Positions 33,785-42,320 are shown, counted from the first letter of the stretch. The stretch: 59,651 nt of DNA from Streptomyces sp. AA1529 (GCF_000280905.1 NZ_ALAP01000071.1:1-59651), one strand, 5' to 3'. The notes: a model not told the origin generated them from the letters alone. Program-made: numbers and translations.

Positions 33785-33985
33785 CGCCTCCGCACGGGCG
33801 CTCCGGCTCACGGCCGGCCGTGCCGCGCGGCGGACGCCGGCCGGATCGCGGGAGGCGATCTGTGTCGGACGTCCGCGACGGCGTGGCGGACCGCTCACGG
33901 TTGCGGGTCAGCGCCGGATTCGCACCGGCTTCCCCCGGGCGGAGGCGTTGTCTGGCTGTCGGCCACTGTAGCCGGGTGGCCGGCG
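33785..33985 (-). promoter_or_regulatory. Cobalamin (AdoCbl/B12) riboswitch
   Basis: On the minus strand the core GAAGCCGGTGCGAATCCGGC (about 33932-33913) runs into GCTGACCCGCAAC, the highly conserved strands of the cobalamin riboswitch. A B12-box-like GAGCCGGAGCGCCCG follows at about 33809-33795. It lies about 150 nt upstream of the alpha/alpha-barrel gene and thus of the whole ECF operon. Between it and the start codon are further GC-rich stems that could form the expression platform. A covariance-model search would confirm. Confidence 0.87.
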
Positions 33986-34122
33986 CGGCTGTCGGGTCGG
34001 CCCGGTCCGCAGGCCTGCGGCCGGGGCGTGCGGCCCGGTGGCGGGGTGCGCGCGCGTCCGTCCCCGCGTCCGGGTGTTCCGCGTTCCGGCGTCTTCGTCA
34101 CGGCGTCCGCGGGCGCCGGCGG

Positions 34123-34158
34123 CTCCGCAGCCGGGCGGCTCCTCTCCCGGCTGCGGAG
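34123..34158 (-). terminator. 13-bp stem terminator of the pyroglutamate operon
   Basis: CTCCGCAGCCGGG (34123-34135) pairs perfectly with 34146-34158, 10-nt loop, 77 bp after the DUF2891 stop. Confidence 0.7.
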
Positions 34159-34234
34159 GATTCGGGGCACGGGGCACCGGCAGCGGCGCACCCCCGGCCG
34201 CGGCCCGGCCCGGCCCGGCCGCGGGCCCCGGTCG

Positions 34235-35356
34235 TCAGTCGGCGATCCCGCTTCCCAGGGCGAGCGCGGCGAACGTCGCGAGCCAGTGGTCCGTGGTGAA
34301 GTCGCCGGACAGGGCCGCCGGGAGACCCGCGGCCAGATTGGCCTCGGCCGCCGCGTCGAGTGCGGACGTCCGCGGATCGCCGGACGGGAGGGCGGCGGCG
34401 ATGCCGCGCAGTGCGGCGGCCCTGCTGAGGCAGAGCCCGAGCAGATGCCCGAGCTGCGGGTCGGCGGCGTCCGACACGTGCGGCGGGGGCAGGAACTCCG
34501 GCCCGGTGGCGTGGTCCAGTTCGGGCAGGAAGCGGCCCAGCCACTCGGCGAACTCGTTCCGCGGCAGCACTCGGCGCACCGCGTCCGCCTCGCAGAGCAG
34601 CGGGGAGAGGAAGTCCTGCCCGGACGGCTCCCATCGGGTGGCGGCCCCGTGGTCGGGGAGGTACCACGCGCGGATCTTCGCCTCGACGGGGGCCAGCAGC
34701 TGCGACTGTCCGGCGCGTGCGGCGCTGTCCAGCAGCAGGCCCAGCGCGAACGCGCTGTTGGCGTGGGTGCCGTGCCGTACCGGCCGGGTCGCCTTCGGCA
34801 GCCACTCCAGGACCAGGTCGGCGACGGTCTCCGCGGCGGGGGCCAGCGCCGCCCGCCACCGCCGCCGCGCCGCCGGAGCACCGCTCTCGCCCGGAGCACC
34901 GCTCTCGCCTCGGGGCGTTGCTCCCCTCTCGGCCGGGTGCTCCGGAGCGTCCGCGGCGCTCTCACCGGTGAGCGCCAGCAGCCAGGCCCAGCCGTAGGGC
35001 CGCTCGAAGGACGGGTGGGCGCGCAGGTAGGCCGTCTCCACCGCGAGCGCCTCGGGGTTCAGATGTGCGTCCAGCGCGCGCACCACCGCCGCGCGCCGCC
35101 CTTGGCCGCCGCTCCGCCACGGTGTCCGCAGCAGGCGCAGCAGCAGCCAGTGCATATGGACCGAGGAATGCCAGTCGTAGGCGCCGTAGAAGGCGGGATG
35201 GAGCAGCCGGGGCGGGACGAGTTCCTCGGGTCCGGCGTACAGGTGCGCGGGCGCGTTCGGGTATTCGCGGGTGATGTTGGCCAGTGCCACGTCGGCGAAC
35301 GCTGCCGCGTGGTCCGGCAGGGCCGCGTCCGCCGCCGCCTCCGGTGCTGTGCTCAA
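34235..35356 (-). CDS. DUF2891 family protein
   Basis: A 373-residue protein with a TTG start overlapping the pcp stop (TTGA). The helical barrel pattern with FYGAYDWHSSVHMHWLLLRL (about 55-75), RPYGWAWLLAL, THANSAFALGLLLDS and DFLSPLLCEADAVRR matches DUF2891, which shares the alpha/alpha-toroid look of glycan-active enzymes and has conserved His, Trp and Asp in a likely cleft. Function is unknown. Coupling to pyroglutamyl peptidase and DUF969/DUF979 in one operon ties it to pyroglutamate or pyroglutamyl-peptide use. An insert of GESGAP repeats (142-155) looks recent. Confidence 0.85.
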   Translation of the reverse strand: MSTAPEAAADAALPDHAAAFADVALANITREYPNAPAHLYAGPEELVPPRLLHPAFYGAYDWHSSVHMHWLLLRLLRTPWRSGGQGRRAAVVRALDAHLNPEALAVETAYLRAHPSFERPYGWAWLLALTGESAADAPEHPAERGATPRGESGAPGESGAPAARRRWRAALAPAAETVADLVLEWLPKATRPVRHGTHANSAFALGLLLDSAARAGQSQLLAPVEAKIRAWYLPDHGAATRWEPSGQDFLSPLLCEADAVRRVLPRNEFAEWLGRFLPELDHATGPEFLPPPHVSDAADPQLGHLLGLCLSRAAALRGIAAALPSGDPRTSALDAAAEANLAAGLPAALSGDFTTDHWLATFAALALGSGIAD

Positions 35357-36024
35357 TGGGTGGCCCCTCCCGGTTCACGCAGGTCGGTGCTGGTGCGGGC
35401 GGCCGCCTGGAGCAGCGCGGCCAGTCCGGTCACGGCGTCGGTCACGGAGAGCGAGGGCGGGGCCGGGTGGCGGTCCGCCACCTGCTGCGGGGAGAACGGC
35501 AGGTGCACGAAGCCGCCCCGCACGTCGGGGCGTTCGGTCGCGAGCAGATGTGCGAGGCCGTAGAAGACGTGGTTGCAGACGAAGGTGCCGGCGGTCTGGG
35601 AGACCGATGCGGGAACCCCGGCCGCCCGCGCCGCGGCCACGCACGCCTTGATCGGCAGGGTGCTGAAGTATCCGGCGGGGCCGCCGGGTACGACAGGTTC
35701 GTCCACGGGCTGCCGGCCGGCGTTGTCGGGGATGCGCGCGTCGTCCACGTTCACGGCGACGCGTTCGACGGTGAGGTCGGTGCGCCCGCCTGCCTGGCCG
35801 AGGCAGAGCACCAGTTCCAGGTCGGGCCCCGCGGAGTCCACCGCGGCGCGCAGTTCCTCCAGTGCGGTGCCGAAGACGCAGCTCAGCTCGGTGGCCGTGA
35901 TGTCGAGGCCGTCCGGCGGTTCGGCGGCCAGCAGTCGGGCCGCCTGCCAGGAGGGGTTGACCTCCGCGCCGTCGAACGGCGCGAATCCGGTGACCAGGAC
36001 TCTGGTGGAAGTGGTGGATGACAT
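35353..36024 (-). CDS. pcp: Pyroglutamyl-peptidase I (pyrrolidone-carboxylate peptidase)
   Basis: A 223-residue peptidase of family C15. It starts RVLVTGFAPFDGAEVNPSW, with catalytic glutamate in DLTVERVAVN, catalytic cysteine in TAGTFVCNHVFYG and histidine in GGFVHLPFSPQQ. The cytosolic enzyme removes N-terminal 5-oxoproline from peptides, feeding the PxpABC 5-oxoprolinase encoded 3 kb away. GGAG eight bases upstream supports ATG 36024. Preceded by DUF979 (51 bp gap) and followed by overlapping DUF2891. Confidence 0.95.
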   Translation of the reverse strand: MSSTTSTRVLVTGFAPFDGAEVNPSWQAARLLAAEPPDGLDITATELSCVFGTALEELRAAVDSAGPDLELVLCLGQAGGRTDLTVERVAVNVDDARIPDNAGRQPVDEPVVPGGPAGYFSTLPIKACVAAARAAGVPASVSQTAGTFVCNHVFYGLAHLLATERPDVRGGFVHLPFSPQQVADRHPAPPSLSVTDAVTGLAALLQAAARTSTDLREPGGATH

Positions 36025-36074
36025 GTGCTCAGCTCCGCCCGGCGCTCGGGCGCGGGGGCCGCGGGCCCCCGCGC

Positions 36075-37043
36075 CTAGAACGCGAAGAGATAGATGATCA
36101 GGATGTTGCAGGCCAGCATCGCTCCGGCGGTCGGCACCTGGGCCTTGATCGGCCCGTACTGGTCCTTGAGTTCGAGGAGCGCGGCCGGGACGAGGTTGAA
36201 GTTGGCCGCCATCGGGGTGCACAGCGTGCCGCAGAACCCGGCGAGCATGCCGACGGCGAGTACGGCGGCCGGGTTGCCGTCCATCTGCTCGATCAGCACC
36301 GGCCAGCCGACGGCGGCGGTCATGACGGGGAAGGCCGCGAAGGCGTTGCCCATGATCATGGTGAAGACGGCCATGCCCACGCAGTACAGCGCGACGGCGG
36401 CCAGCTTCTGCCCGTCCGGCAGCACCGACTCGGTGACCTTGCCGACCTGGTCGCCGACGCCCGCGGCCTGGAATATCGCGCCCAGCACGGCGAGCAGCTG
36501 CGGCAGCAGCAGGGCCCAGCCCATCGACTCCAGCAGTCCGCGTCCGGCGTGCAGCGGCACGCTCGGGCGGCGTTCGCGCAGCACCCACATGCCCACGCCC
36601 AGTGCCAGGACGGCGCCCAGGCCGAGCCCCAGGATGGTCTCGCTGCCCTCTTCCAGCAGCGGGGTGCCGCCGATCCGCCACTTGTCGGCGAGGACGGCGC
36701 ACACCATGGCGACCAGCGGAATGGTCAGCGCCGGGATGAACAGCTTGTTGCCGAAGCGGGCGGCCAGCCGGGCGCGTTCGCCCTCGTCGGTGGTGTCGGG
36801 TTTGCCCTTGCCGGTGAGGTTGAACCCGCCCAGGCAGATGAGGACGAGGACGGCCACGCCCAGCGGTTCGGCGGGCAGGGATTTCTCGTTGACCCAGGTG
36901 CTGTAGAAGAAGCAGGCGCCCAGCAGGCCCCAGAAGGCCGCGGTGCCGTGCCGCTTGGGGTTGGTGCGGTCGAAGACCATCTGCGCCGCCATGGCGAGGA
37001 AGACGGCTCCGACGAGCCAGAAGAACCACTCGGACTTGATCAC
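36075..37043 (-). CDS. DUF979 membrane protein (probable 5-oxoproline transport subunit)
   Basis: A 322-residue protein with about nine transmembrane helices. GTG overlaps the DUF969 stop. Features of DUF979: start IKSEWFFWLVGAVFLAMAAQ, loop NEKSLPAEPLG, VLPDGQKLAAVALYCVGMAV, MIMGNAFAAFPVMTAAVGWP and CTPMAANFNLVPAALLEL. DUF969 and DUF979 always occur as a pair near pcp or 5-oxoprolinase genes, so a two-part permease for pyroglutamate is the usual inference. No biochemical proof is visible in sequence. Confidence 0.87.
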   Translation of the reverse strand: MIKSEWFFWLVGAVFLAMAAQMVFDRTNPKRHGTAAFWGLLGACFFYSTWVNEKSLPAEPLGVAVLVLICLGGFNLTGKGKPDTTDEGERARLAARFGNKLFIPALTIPLVAMVCAVLADKWRIGGTPLLEEGSETILGLGLGAVLALGVGMWVLRERRPSVPLHAGRGLLESMGWALLLPQLLAVLGAIFQAAGVGDQVGKVTESVLPDGQKLAAVALYCVGMAVFTMIMGNAFAAFPVMTAAVGWPVLIEQMDGNPAAVLAVGMLAGFCGTLCTPMAANFNLVPAALLELKDQYGPIKAQVPTAGAMLACNILIIYLFAF

Positions 37044-37792
37044 TTGGCAGCCCCGTCTCCCTCGCTGCGGCCGTCCTGCGCGTCCGCCCGCTCGACGGCC
37101 AGTTGTGCGTTCGCGGTGACCAGTTCACGCTCCAGCGCGCGGTCCAGCCGCAGCAGCCGTCCGCCGTGGATGAGGAAGGCGCACGCGGCGCTGGGTATCG
37201 CCCACAGCGCGAGGTGCAGTGGTTCCAGATGGGTGTCGTAGGTGCTGTTGACCAGGCCGGTGATCAGCAGGATGGAGCCGATGGCCAGGAAGCAGTCCTC
37301 GCCGAAGAACAGGCCCACGGTGTCGGTGCCCGCGGAGTGCGAGCGGACCTTCTCGCGGACCTTCTCGGGCAATGGCCGTCCGCCGTTGCGGCGTTCGGTG
37401 GCGGCTTCCGCCATCGGCGCGATCATGGGGCGGACGCTCTGCGCGGGCCCTGCGATGGTCTGCAGACCGACGGCGGCGGTGAGCTGCCGCAGGAGGAGGT
37501 ACAGGGTCAGGAAGCGCCCTGTCGTGAGGTTGGTGCCGAGTTTGCCGATGAGCGTGCGGGCTTGCTGCTGGAGGCCGTTGCGCTCCAGCAGGCCGATGAC
37601 GGGCAGCGTGATGGCGAAGATCGTCACCGAGCGGCTGGACGCGAAACTCTCGCCGAAGGTCCGAAGGATCTCGACGGGGGAGAGCTTGCCCAGCAGTCCG
37701 GTGACGATCCCCGCCACGCCGACGACGAGCAGGGGGTTACGGCGCGTCGCGAAGCCGAGGACCACTACGAGGACGCCGAGGAGAACGATCAT
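37040..37792 (-). CDS. DUF969 membrane protein (probable 5-oxoproline transport subunit)
   Basis: A 250-residue protein. ATG 37792 has GGAAGG nine bases upstream. It begins MIVLLGVLVVVLGFATRRNP and shows ITLPVIGLLERNGLQQQART, TAAVGLQTIAGPAQSVRPMI and FFGEDCFLAIGSILLITGLV, all hallmarks of DUF969. Helices near 1-20, 65-80, 165-185 and 205-225. Partner of DUF979 and first gene of the operon, controlled by the palindrome at 37834-37848. Confidence 0.87.
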   Translation of the reverse strand: MIVLLGVLVVVLGFATRRNPLLVVGVAGIVTGLLGKLSPVEILRTFGESFASSRSVTIFAITLPVIGLLERNGLQQQARTLIGKLGTNLTTGRFLTLYLLLRQLTAAVGLQTIAGPAQSVRPMIAPMAEAATERRNGGRPLPEKVREKVRSHSAGTDTVGLFFGEDCFLAIGSILLITGLVNSTYDTHLEPLHLALWAIPSAACAFLIHGGRLLRLDRALERELVTANAQLAVERADAQDGRSEGDGAAK

Positions 37793-37833
37793 CTCGTCCG
37801 CCTTCCGTGAGCGAATTCCTCGGGAGGCTAGGG

Positions 37834-37848
37834 GATTGTTGAACGATC
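37834..37848 (-). promoter_or_regulatory. GntR operator inside the DUF969 promoter
   Basis: GATTGTTGAACGATC is a near-perfect copy of the palindrome before pxpA. On the minus strand it lies between a TTGTCG -35 and a TAGCCT -10 (18-bp spacer), so a bound repressor would block RNA polymerase. The 270-bp stretch from here to the GntR stop holds GGGGTA-type short repeats and no gene. Confidence 0.78.
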
Positions 37849-38061
37849 CGACAAGAGTGAGGCGCAGCACTTATTCGGAATGTGATCCTCCGGTTGTTCC
37901 GCGGCCGGATCCGCCGGTGCGCGGACGGCGGTGGCCGGAAGGCGCCGTCGCCCGCGCACCACGCCCGCAGGGGGGCGGGGTGTCCGGATCCGTGTGCCGC
38001 GTGCGGGCCCGGCTCGTTGTACGTGGGGTATGCGGGGTAGGCGGGGTGCGCGGGCCGGACG

Positions 38062-38772
38062 TCAGGCGTCGGTGTCCGCCGCCTCTTCGGGGTAGGCGTC
38101 CAGCAGCTGCCGCAGCGAGTCCGCCAGATAGGTGTCCAGCAGCCGCTCGGCGCCCGCCGCGTCACCCGCCTCCAGGGCGCGCACGATCTCCTGGTTCCGG
38201 GTCAGGTACGGATCGTGGAAGCGGCGCAGGTCGCCCATGATGTGGAAGGCGAGCCGCAGTTCCGCGAGTACGCCGCGCATCATCTCGTCCGTGCGGTCGC
38301 TCCCGGCCAGCCCGGCCAGGGCCTGGTGGAAGCGGATGTTCGCGGTGGAGCACTCCTGCCACCGCCCCTCGGCCGCGGCCCGCTCGCCCGCCGAGACGGC
38401 CGCCCGCACCTCCGACACGTCGTACGGCGGCGCGCCCAGCCCCCGTACGGCGGCGCACTCGATCAGGTGGCGCACCCGGTAGATGTCCTCGATGTCGGTG
38501 TCGCTCAGCACCCGCACGAAGGTGCCCCGGTTGAGCCGGTGCACCAGCAGCCGCTCGTGGGTCAGCAGCCGGAACGCCTCCCGCAGCGTGTTGCGCGAGA
38601 CGCCCAGCGCGGTGCAGATCCGCTCCTCGGAGAGCCGGATGCCGGGCGGGAAGGCCCCCTGGGCGATCCGCTCGCGCAGGATCGCCGCCACGCGCTCGGC
38701 CGTGCTCGTGCGGCCGAGCAGTCCCCTGTCGGCGGCGAGCGCCGACAGGGCGGCGGAGGGGTCGGCGGTCAT
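38062..38772 (-). CDS. GntR family (FadR/FCD) regulator of the pyroglutamate locus
   Basis: A 236-residue protein. Residues 20-90 form the GntR winged helix (RVAAILRERIAQGAFPPGIR, ERICTALGVSRNTLREAFRL). Residues 100-225 form the all-helical FCD ligand domain (EDIYRVRHLIECAAVRGLGA, ANIRFHQALAGLAGS, RNQEIVRALEAGDAAGAE) with metal-binding D/H residues. It lies between the two halves of the locus and divergent from pxpA. The two 15-bp palindromes in both promoters are its likely operators, with 5-oxoproline or a related acid as inducer. Confidence 0.92.
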   Translation of the reverse strand: MTADPSAALSALAADRGLLGRTSTAERVAAILRERIAQGAFPPGIRLSEERICTALGVSRNTLREAFRLLTHERLLVHRLNRGTFVRVLSDTDIEDIYRVRHLIECAAVRGLGAPPYDVSEVRAAVSAGERAAAEGRWQECSTANIRFHQALAGLAGSDRTDEMMRGVLAELRLAFHIMGDLRRFHDPYLTRNQEIVRALEAGDAAGAERLLDTYLADSLRQLLDAYPEEAADTDA

Positions 38773-38860
38773 CGTGGTCTCCCTCGGGTGGGCGGGCGCC
38801 GGCCGGTCCCGGGTGCGGCGGGTGACAGGGGTGTCGCGGAGTGCGAGACCGCGAGACCTC

Positions 38861-38890
38861 TTGCCGGATTGTTCAACAATCGCTTACGTT
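38861..38890 (+). promoter_or_regulatory. pxpA promoter with embedded GntR operator
   Basis: TTGCCG (38861-38866) and TACGTT (38885-38890) form a promoter with an 18-bp spacer. The perfect palindrome GATTGTT-c-AACAATC (38867-38881) fills the spacer. The -10 ends 7 bp before ATG 38898, so the transcript is probably leaderless. Confidence 0.82.
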
Positions 38891-38897
38891 GCTGCCG

Positions 38898-39677
38898 ATG
38901 GACCGGAAGATCGACCTTAACGCCGACCTCGGTGAGGGCTTCGGCCGCTGGCAGCTCACCGACGACGAGGCCCTGCTCGCCTCGGTCACCAGTGCCAATG
39001 TCGCCTGCGGCTTCCACGCCGGCGACCCCGTCACCATGCGCCGCGTCTGCGAGCTGGCCGCCGAGCGCGGCGTCCGCATCGGCGCCCAGGTCTCCTACCG
39101 CGACCTGGCCGGCTTCGGACGCCGGGCGATGGACGTGCCCGCCGCCGAACTGGCCGCCGAGGTCGCCTACCAGATCGGCGCCCTGGAGGTCTTCGCCCGC
39201 GCCGCCGGCTCCGCCGTCGCCTACGTCAAACCGCACGGCGCCCTCTACAACCGGGCCGTGCACGACGCGGAGCAGGCCGCCGCCGTCGTCGCGGGGATCC
39301 GGATGTCCGGGGCCGCGACCGGTGCGGGCGGGCCGCTGCCCGTGCTGGGGCTGCCCGGCTCCCGGCTGCTGGCCGCCGCGCAGCGGGCCGGACTGCCCAC
39401 CGTCGAGGAGGCGTTCGCCGACCGCGCCTACCGGGCCGACGGCACCCTGGTGCCGCGCTCCGAACCGGACGCGGTGCTGCACGACCCCGAGCAGGTGGTC
39501 AAGCGCTCGGTACGGCTGGCCCGGGACGGGGAGATCACCGCGGCCGACGGCACCGTCCTCGGCAGCGCGGCCCGCTCGCTGTGCGTGCACGGCGACACTC
39601 CGGCGGCCGCCCGGCTCGCCGAGCGCATCCGGGCGGAACTGGCCACCGCCGGCGTCCAGGTCCGGGCCTTCGCATGA
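38898..39677 (+). CDS. pxpA: 5-oxoprolinase subunit PxpA (LamB/YcsF family)
   Basis: A 259-residue protein. It starts MDRKIDLNADLGEGFGRWQL, with SANVACGFHAGDPVTMRR, GAQVSYRDLAGFGRR, AYVKPHGALYNRA and SLCVHGDTPAA, all LamB/YcsF signatures. With PxpB and PxpC it forms the ATP-dependent 5-oxoprolinase that opens 5-oxo-L-proline to glutamate. Leaderless ATG under the GntR operator. Stop overlaps the pxpB start (ATGA). Confidence 0.95.
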   Translation: MDRKIDLNADLGEGFGRWQLTDDEALLASVTSANVACGFHAGDPVTMRRVCELAAERGVRIGAQVSYRDLAGFGRRAMDVPAAELAAEVAYQIGALEVFARAAGSAVAYVKPHGALYNRAVHDAEQAAAVVAGIRMSGAATGAGGPLPVLGLPGSRLLAAAQRAGLPTVEEAFADRAYRADGTLVPRSEPDAVLHDPEQVVKRSVRLARDGEITAADGTVLGSAARSLCVHGDTPAAARLAERIRAELATAGVQVRAFA

Positions 39678-40447
39678 CCGCCCGGGCCGAACCCGCCGCC
39701 GCGCCCGGCCCGGCCGCCGTCGCCGACCGGACCACCGAGCCGGCGCCGCCGGTGATCCGCCCGGTGGGCAGCCGCGGCCTGCTGGTGGAACTCGCCACCG
39801 CCGAGCAGACGGAGGCGCTCCACGCCGAACTGCTGCGCCGCCGCGCCGACGGCAGCCTGCCGCCCGTGGGCGAGATCGTGCCCGGTGCCAGGACCGTGCT
39901 GCTCGACGAGTTCGGCAGCAGCGCGCAGGCCCGCCGGCTGGCCGCGGAACTCCCCGGCTGGCAGGTGCCGCCGCTCACCGCCGGGAGCGGAGCGGTGCTC
40001 GAGATTCCCGTCCGCTACGACGGCCCCGACCTCGCCGACGTCGCCGCGCTGTGGGGCGTCGCGCCCGACGAGGTGGCCCGGCGGCACGCGGCCACCGAGT
40101 TCCGTGTCGCGTTCTGCGGATTCGCGCCGGGCTTCGGCTATCTGACCGGGCTGCCCGAGCCGTACCACGTACCCCGCCGGGCCACCCCGCGCACCAGGGT
40201 GCCGGTCGGTGCCGTGGGACTCGCCGGCGCCTACACCGGTGTCTATCCGCGTTCCTCCCCCGGCGGCTGGCAGCTGATCGGAACCGCTCCGCGGACCGTG
40301 CTGTGGGACACCGCCCGCACCCCGGCGGCGCTGCTGGCCCCGGGCACCCGCGTCCGCTTCGTCCCCCTGGACGGGGAGCGGCCCTCGCCGGACGGGGACC
40401 GGCCCCCGGACCCGGGCGGCCCTCCGGACCGGGAGGAGCGGCCGTGA
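39674..40447 (+). CDS. pxpB: 5-oxoprolinase subunit PxpB (KipI-like)
   Basis: A 257-residue protein. An N-terminal 25-residue alanine/proline extension precedes the KipI/AHS1 domain: VIRPVGSRGLLVELATAEQT, then EIPVRYDGPDLADVAALWGV, and VAFCGFAPGFGYLTGLPEPY with PRRATPRTRVPVGAVGLAGA. The AHS1 fold (cyclophilin-like) pairs with AHS2 (PxpC) as in carboxyltransferase-type enzymes. Starts within the pxpA stop and ends within the pxpC start. Confidence 0.93.
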   Translation: MTARAEPAAAPGPAAVADRTTEPAPPVIRPVGSRGLLVELATAEQTEALHAELLRRRADGSLPPVGEIVPGARTVLLDEFGSSAQARRLAAELPGWQVPPLTAGSGAVLEIPVRYDGPDLADVAALWGVAPDEVARRHAATEFRVAFCGFAPGFGYLTGLPEPYHVPRRATPRTRVPVGAVGLAGAYTGVYPRSSPGGWQLIGTAPRTVLWDTARTPAALLAPGTRVRFVPLDGERPSPDGDRPPDPGGPPDREERP

Positions 40448-41355
40448 CCGCCGACGGCGGACTGGAGACCGTGCGGGCCGGAGCCCTCACCACCGTCCAG
40501 GACCTGGGCCGCCCCGGGTACGCGCACCTGGGGGTGCCCCGCTCGGGGGCGCTCGACCTGACCGCGCACCGGCTCGCCAACCTGCTGGTCGGCAACCCGG
40601 AGAGCGCCGCGACGCTGGAGACCACCCTCACCGGCTGCGCGGTGCGGGCCCTGGCCCCCACCACGGCCGTGGTCACCGGGGCGCCCTGCCCGGTGGCGGT
40701 CGACGGGCGCCCGGCGCCCTGGGGGCAGCCGGTGCGCCTGCGGGCCGGTGCGGTGCTGGAGGCGGGCGCCGCCACCCACGGAGTGCGCTCCTACCTGGGC
40801 TTCGCCGGCGGCGTCGGGGCCGACCGGGTGCTCGGCAGCCGCGCCACCGATCTGCTCTCCGGGCTCGGTCCCGCCCCGCTGCGCGACGGTGCGGTTCTTC
40901 CGCTGGGCGCGCCCGCTCCGGGAGCCCGTGCCGTTCCGGACGCGGCGCCCTGGCGGACACCGGGACCCGAACTGGTACTGCCCGTCGGCTACGGGCCGCG
41001 GGACGACTGGTTCACCGCCGAAGGGCTGCGCACGCTGGTCACCGGCATCTACCGGGTGTCGGCGGCCAGCAACCGGATCGGCCTGCGGACCGAGGGTCCG
41101 GCCCTCGCCCGCCGCAGGGAGGGGGAGCTGGCCAGCGAGGGCATGCCGCTGGGCGCGATCCAGGTGCCGCCGGAGGGGCGGCCCGTGCTCTTCCTCGCCG
41201 ACCATCCCACGACCGGCGGCTATCCGGTCATCGGTGTCGTCCCGGCGGCGGCGCTCGGCGCCGCGGCGCAGGCCGCGCCCGGTACGGCCGTCCGCTTCAC
41301 GCCGGTGCGTTCCGGGTCGGTCAGCGGGGCCGCCGGGGTCCCGCCGCCCCGCTGA
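40444..41355 (+). CDS. pxpC: 5-oxoprolinase subunit PxpC (KipA/AHS2, biotin-dependent carboxyltransferase family)
   Basis: A 303-residue protein. It starts GLETVRAGALTTVQDLGRPG with the family-defining TVQD-GRPGY-H-GVPRSGALD stretch, then ANLLVGNPESAATLETTLTG, SYLGFAGGV, ASNRIGLRTEGPAL and FLADHPTTGGYPVIGVV. It completes the PxpABC complex. GTG 40444 overlaps the pxpB stop. A trailing glycine/proline-rich stretch ends 52 bp before the convergent KstR-like gene. Confidence 0.94.
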   Translation: MTADGGLETVRAGALTTVQDLGRPGYAHLGVPRSGALDLTAHRLANLLVGNPESAATLETTLTGCAVRALAPTTAVVTGAPCPVAVDGRPAPWGQPVRLRAGAVLEAGAATHGVRSYLGFAGGVGADRVLGSRATDLLSGLGPAPLRDGAVLPLGAPAPGARAVPDAAPWRTPGPELVLPVGYGPRDDWFTAEGLRTLVTGIYRVSAASNRIGLRTEGPALARRREGELASEGMPLGAIQVPPEGRPVLFLADHPTTGGYPVIGVVPAAALGAAAQAAPGTAVRFTPVRSGSVSGAAGVPPPR

Positions 41356-41406
41356 CGTACGGCGGCGGCGCGGGTGCCGGCCGGTCCCGGGGAGCCGCGG
41401 GGCCGG

Positions 41407-42060
41407 TCAGTCCCGGGGAGCGGTCACCTCGATCAGTCGGCACACCGTCTCGACGTCGATCTTCACCTGGGCGATGGAGGCCCGGCCCGAGAGCCAGGTG
41501 ACGAGCGCCGAGTGCCAGGTGTGCTCGATCACCCGCACCGCCGAGAGCTGCTCGGGGGTGGGCGGGTCCGGCAGGCCCATCGCGTCCAGGATGATCGCCG
41601 TGGTCAGCCGCGAGACCGTGTCCACCTCCGGACTGACCGAACGGTCCGCGAAGTTGAGGGCCCGCACCATGGCGTCCGCGAGTTGGGGCTCCCGCTGCAG
41701 GGCGCGGAAGGCGCGCATCAGGGTCGCGGCCACCCGGGCCGCCGGCGCGGTGTCCTCCGGCGGGTGCTCGTGCAGGGTCGCGTGCAGGTGCTGCAACTGG
41801 TCCTGCATGGTGGCGACCAGCAGGTGCACCTTGGAGGGGAAGTAGCGGTAGAGGGTGCCGAGCGCCACGTTCGAGGACTCCGCGACCTCCCGCATCTGCA
41901 CCGCGTCGAACCCGCCGCGGCGGGCGAGCCGGGCGCTCGCGTGCAGGATGCGGGCGCGGCGCGCCTCCTGGCGCTCGGTCAGCGGCGCGGCGGGGGACGG
42001 GCCCGGCAGGGCGCCGGCCCCGCTCCGGGGCTTGGGTCTGGGCTGCGGCGGTGTCGGCAT
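41407..42060 (-). CDS. KstR-like TetR family regulator
   Basis: A 217-residue protein. After a 30-residue proline-rich lead, residues 30-80 form the helix-turn-helix (RILHASARLARRGGFDAVQM, SSNVALGTLYRYFPSKVHLL), very like KstR, the TetR repressor of cholesterol and lipid catabolism in mycobacteria. The C-terminal helices include NFADRSVSPEVDTVSRLTTA and VIEHTWHSALVTWLSGR. A site that fits the KstR consensus TnnAACnnGTTnnA lies in the divergent gap (42253-42266), and another before the MaoC gene at 53259. Ligand in KstR is a cholestenoyl-CoA. Streptomycete members may sense other acyl-CoAs. Confidence 0.87.
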   Translation of the reverse strand: MPTPPQPRPKPRSGAGALPGPSPAAPLTERQEARRARILHASARLARRGGFDAVQMREVAESSNVALGTLYRYFPSKVHLLVATMQDQLQHLHATLHEHPPEDTAPAARVAATLMRAFRALQREPQLADAMVRALNFADRSVSPEVDTVSRLTTAIILDAMGLPDPPTPEQLSAVRVIEHTWHSALVTWLSGRASIAQVKIDVETVCRLIEVTAPRD

Positions 42061-42252
42061 CGCGTTGTGGGTCCCGTTTCCGTGGCGTTCTGAAGCCCTG
42101 TGGGGAGCCGTGCATTCTTGCAGGCGCCGTCGAGGTGGCGCGAATCACCTGCCGCGGCGGCTCGCCCGAAGTGACTGGCCGGTAAATTCTTGAGTCCGGG
42201 CACGGGTCCGCGGTGTACGCGCACGGGATCCGGGCCCTCCGAAAGTGAATCC

Positions 42253-42266
42253 TGAAACTTGTTCTA
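42253..42266. promoter_or_regulatory. KstR-type operator
   Basis: TGAAACTTGTTCTA fits TnnAACnnGTTnnA at every fixed position. It lies between the KstR-like gene and the divergent glycosyltransferase gene and can control both. Confidence 0.75.
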
Positions 42267-42320
42267 GGTTAGCGCGAGCGGCTACGCTCCGGCGGAACGC
42301 AGTGACGAAGGGGGCCGCGA

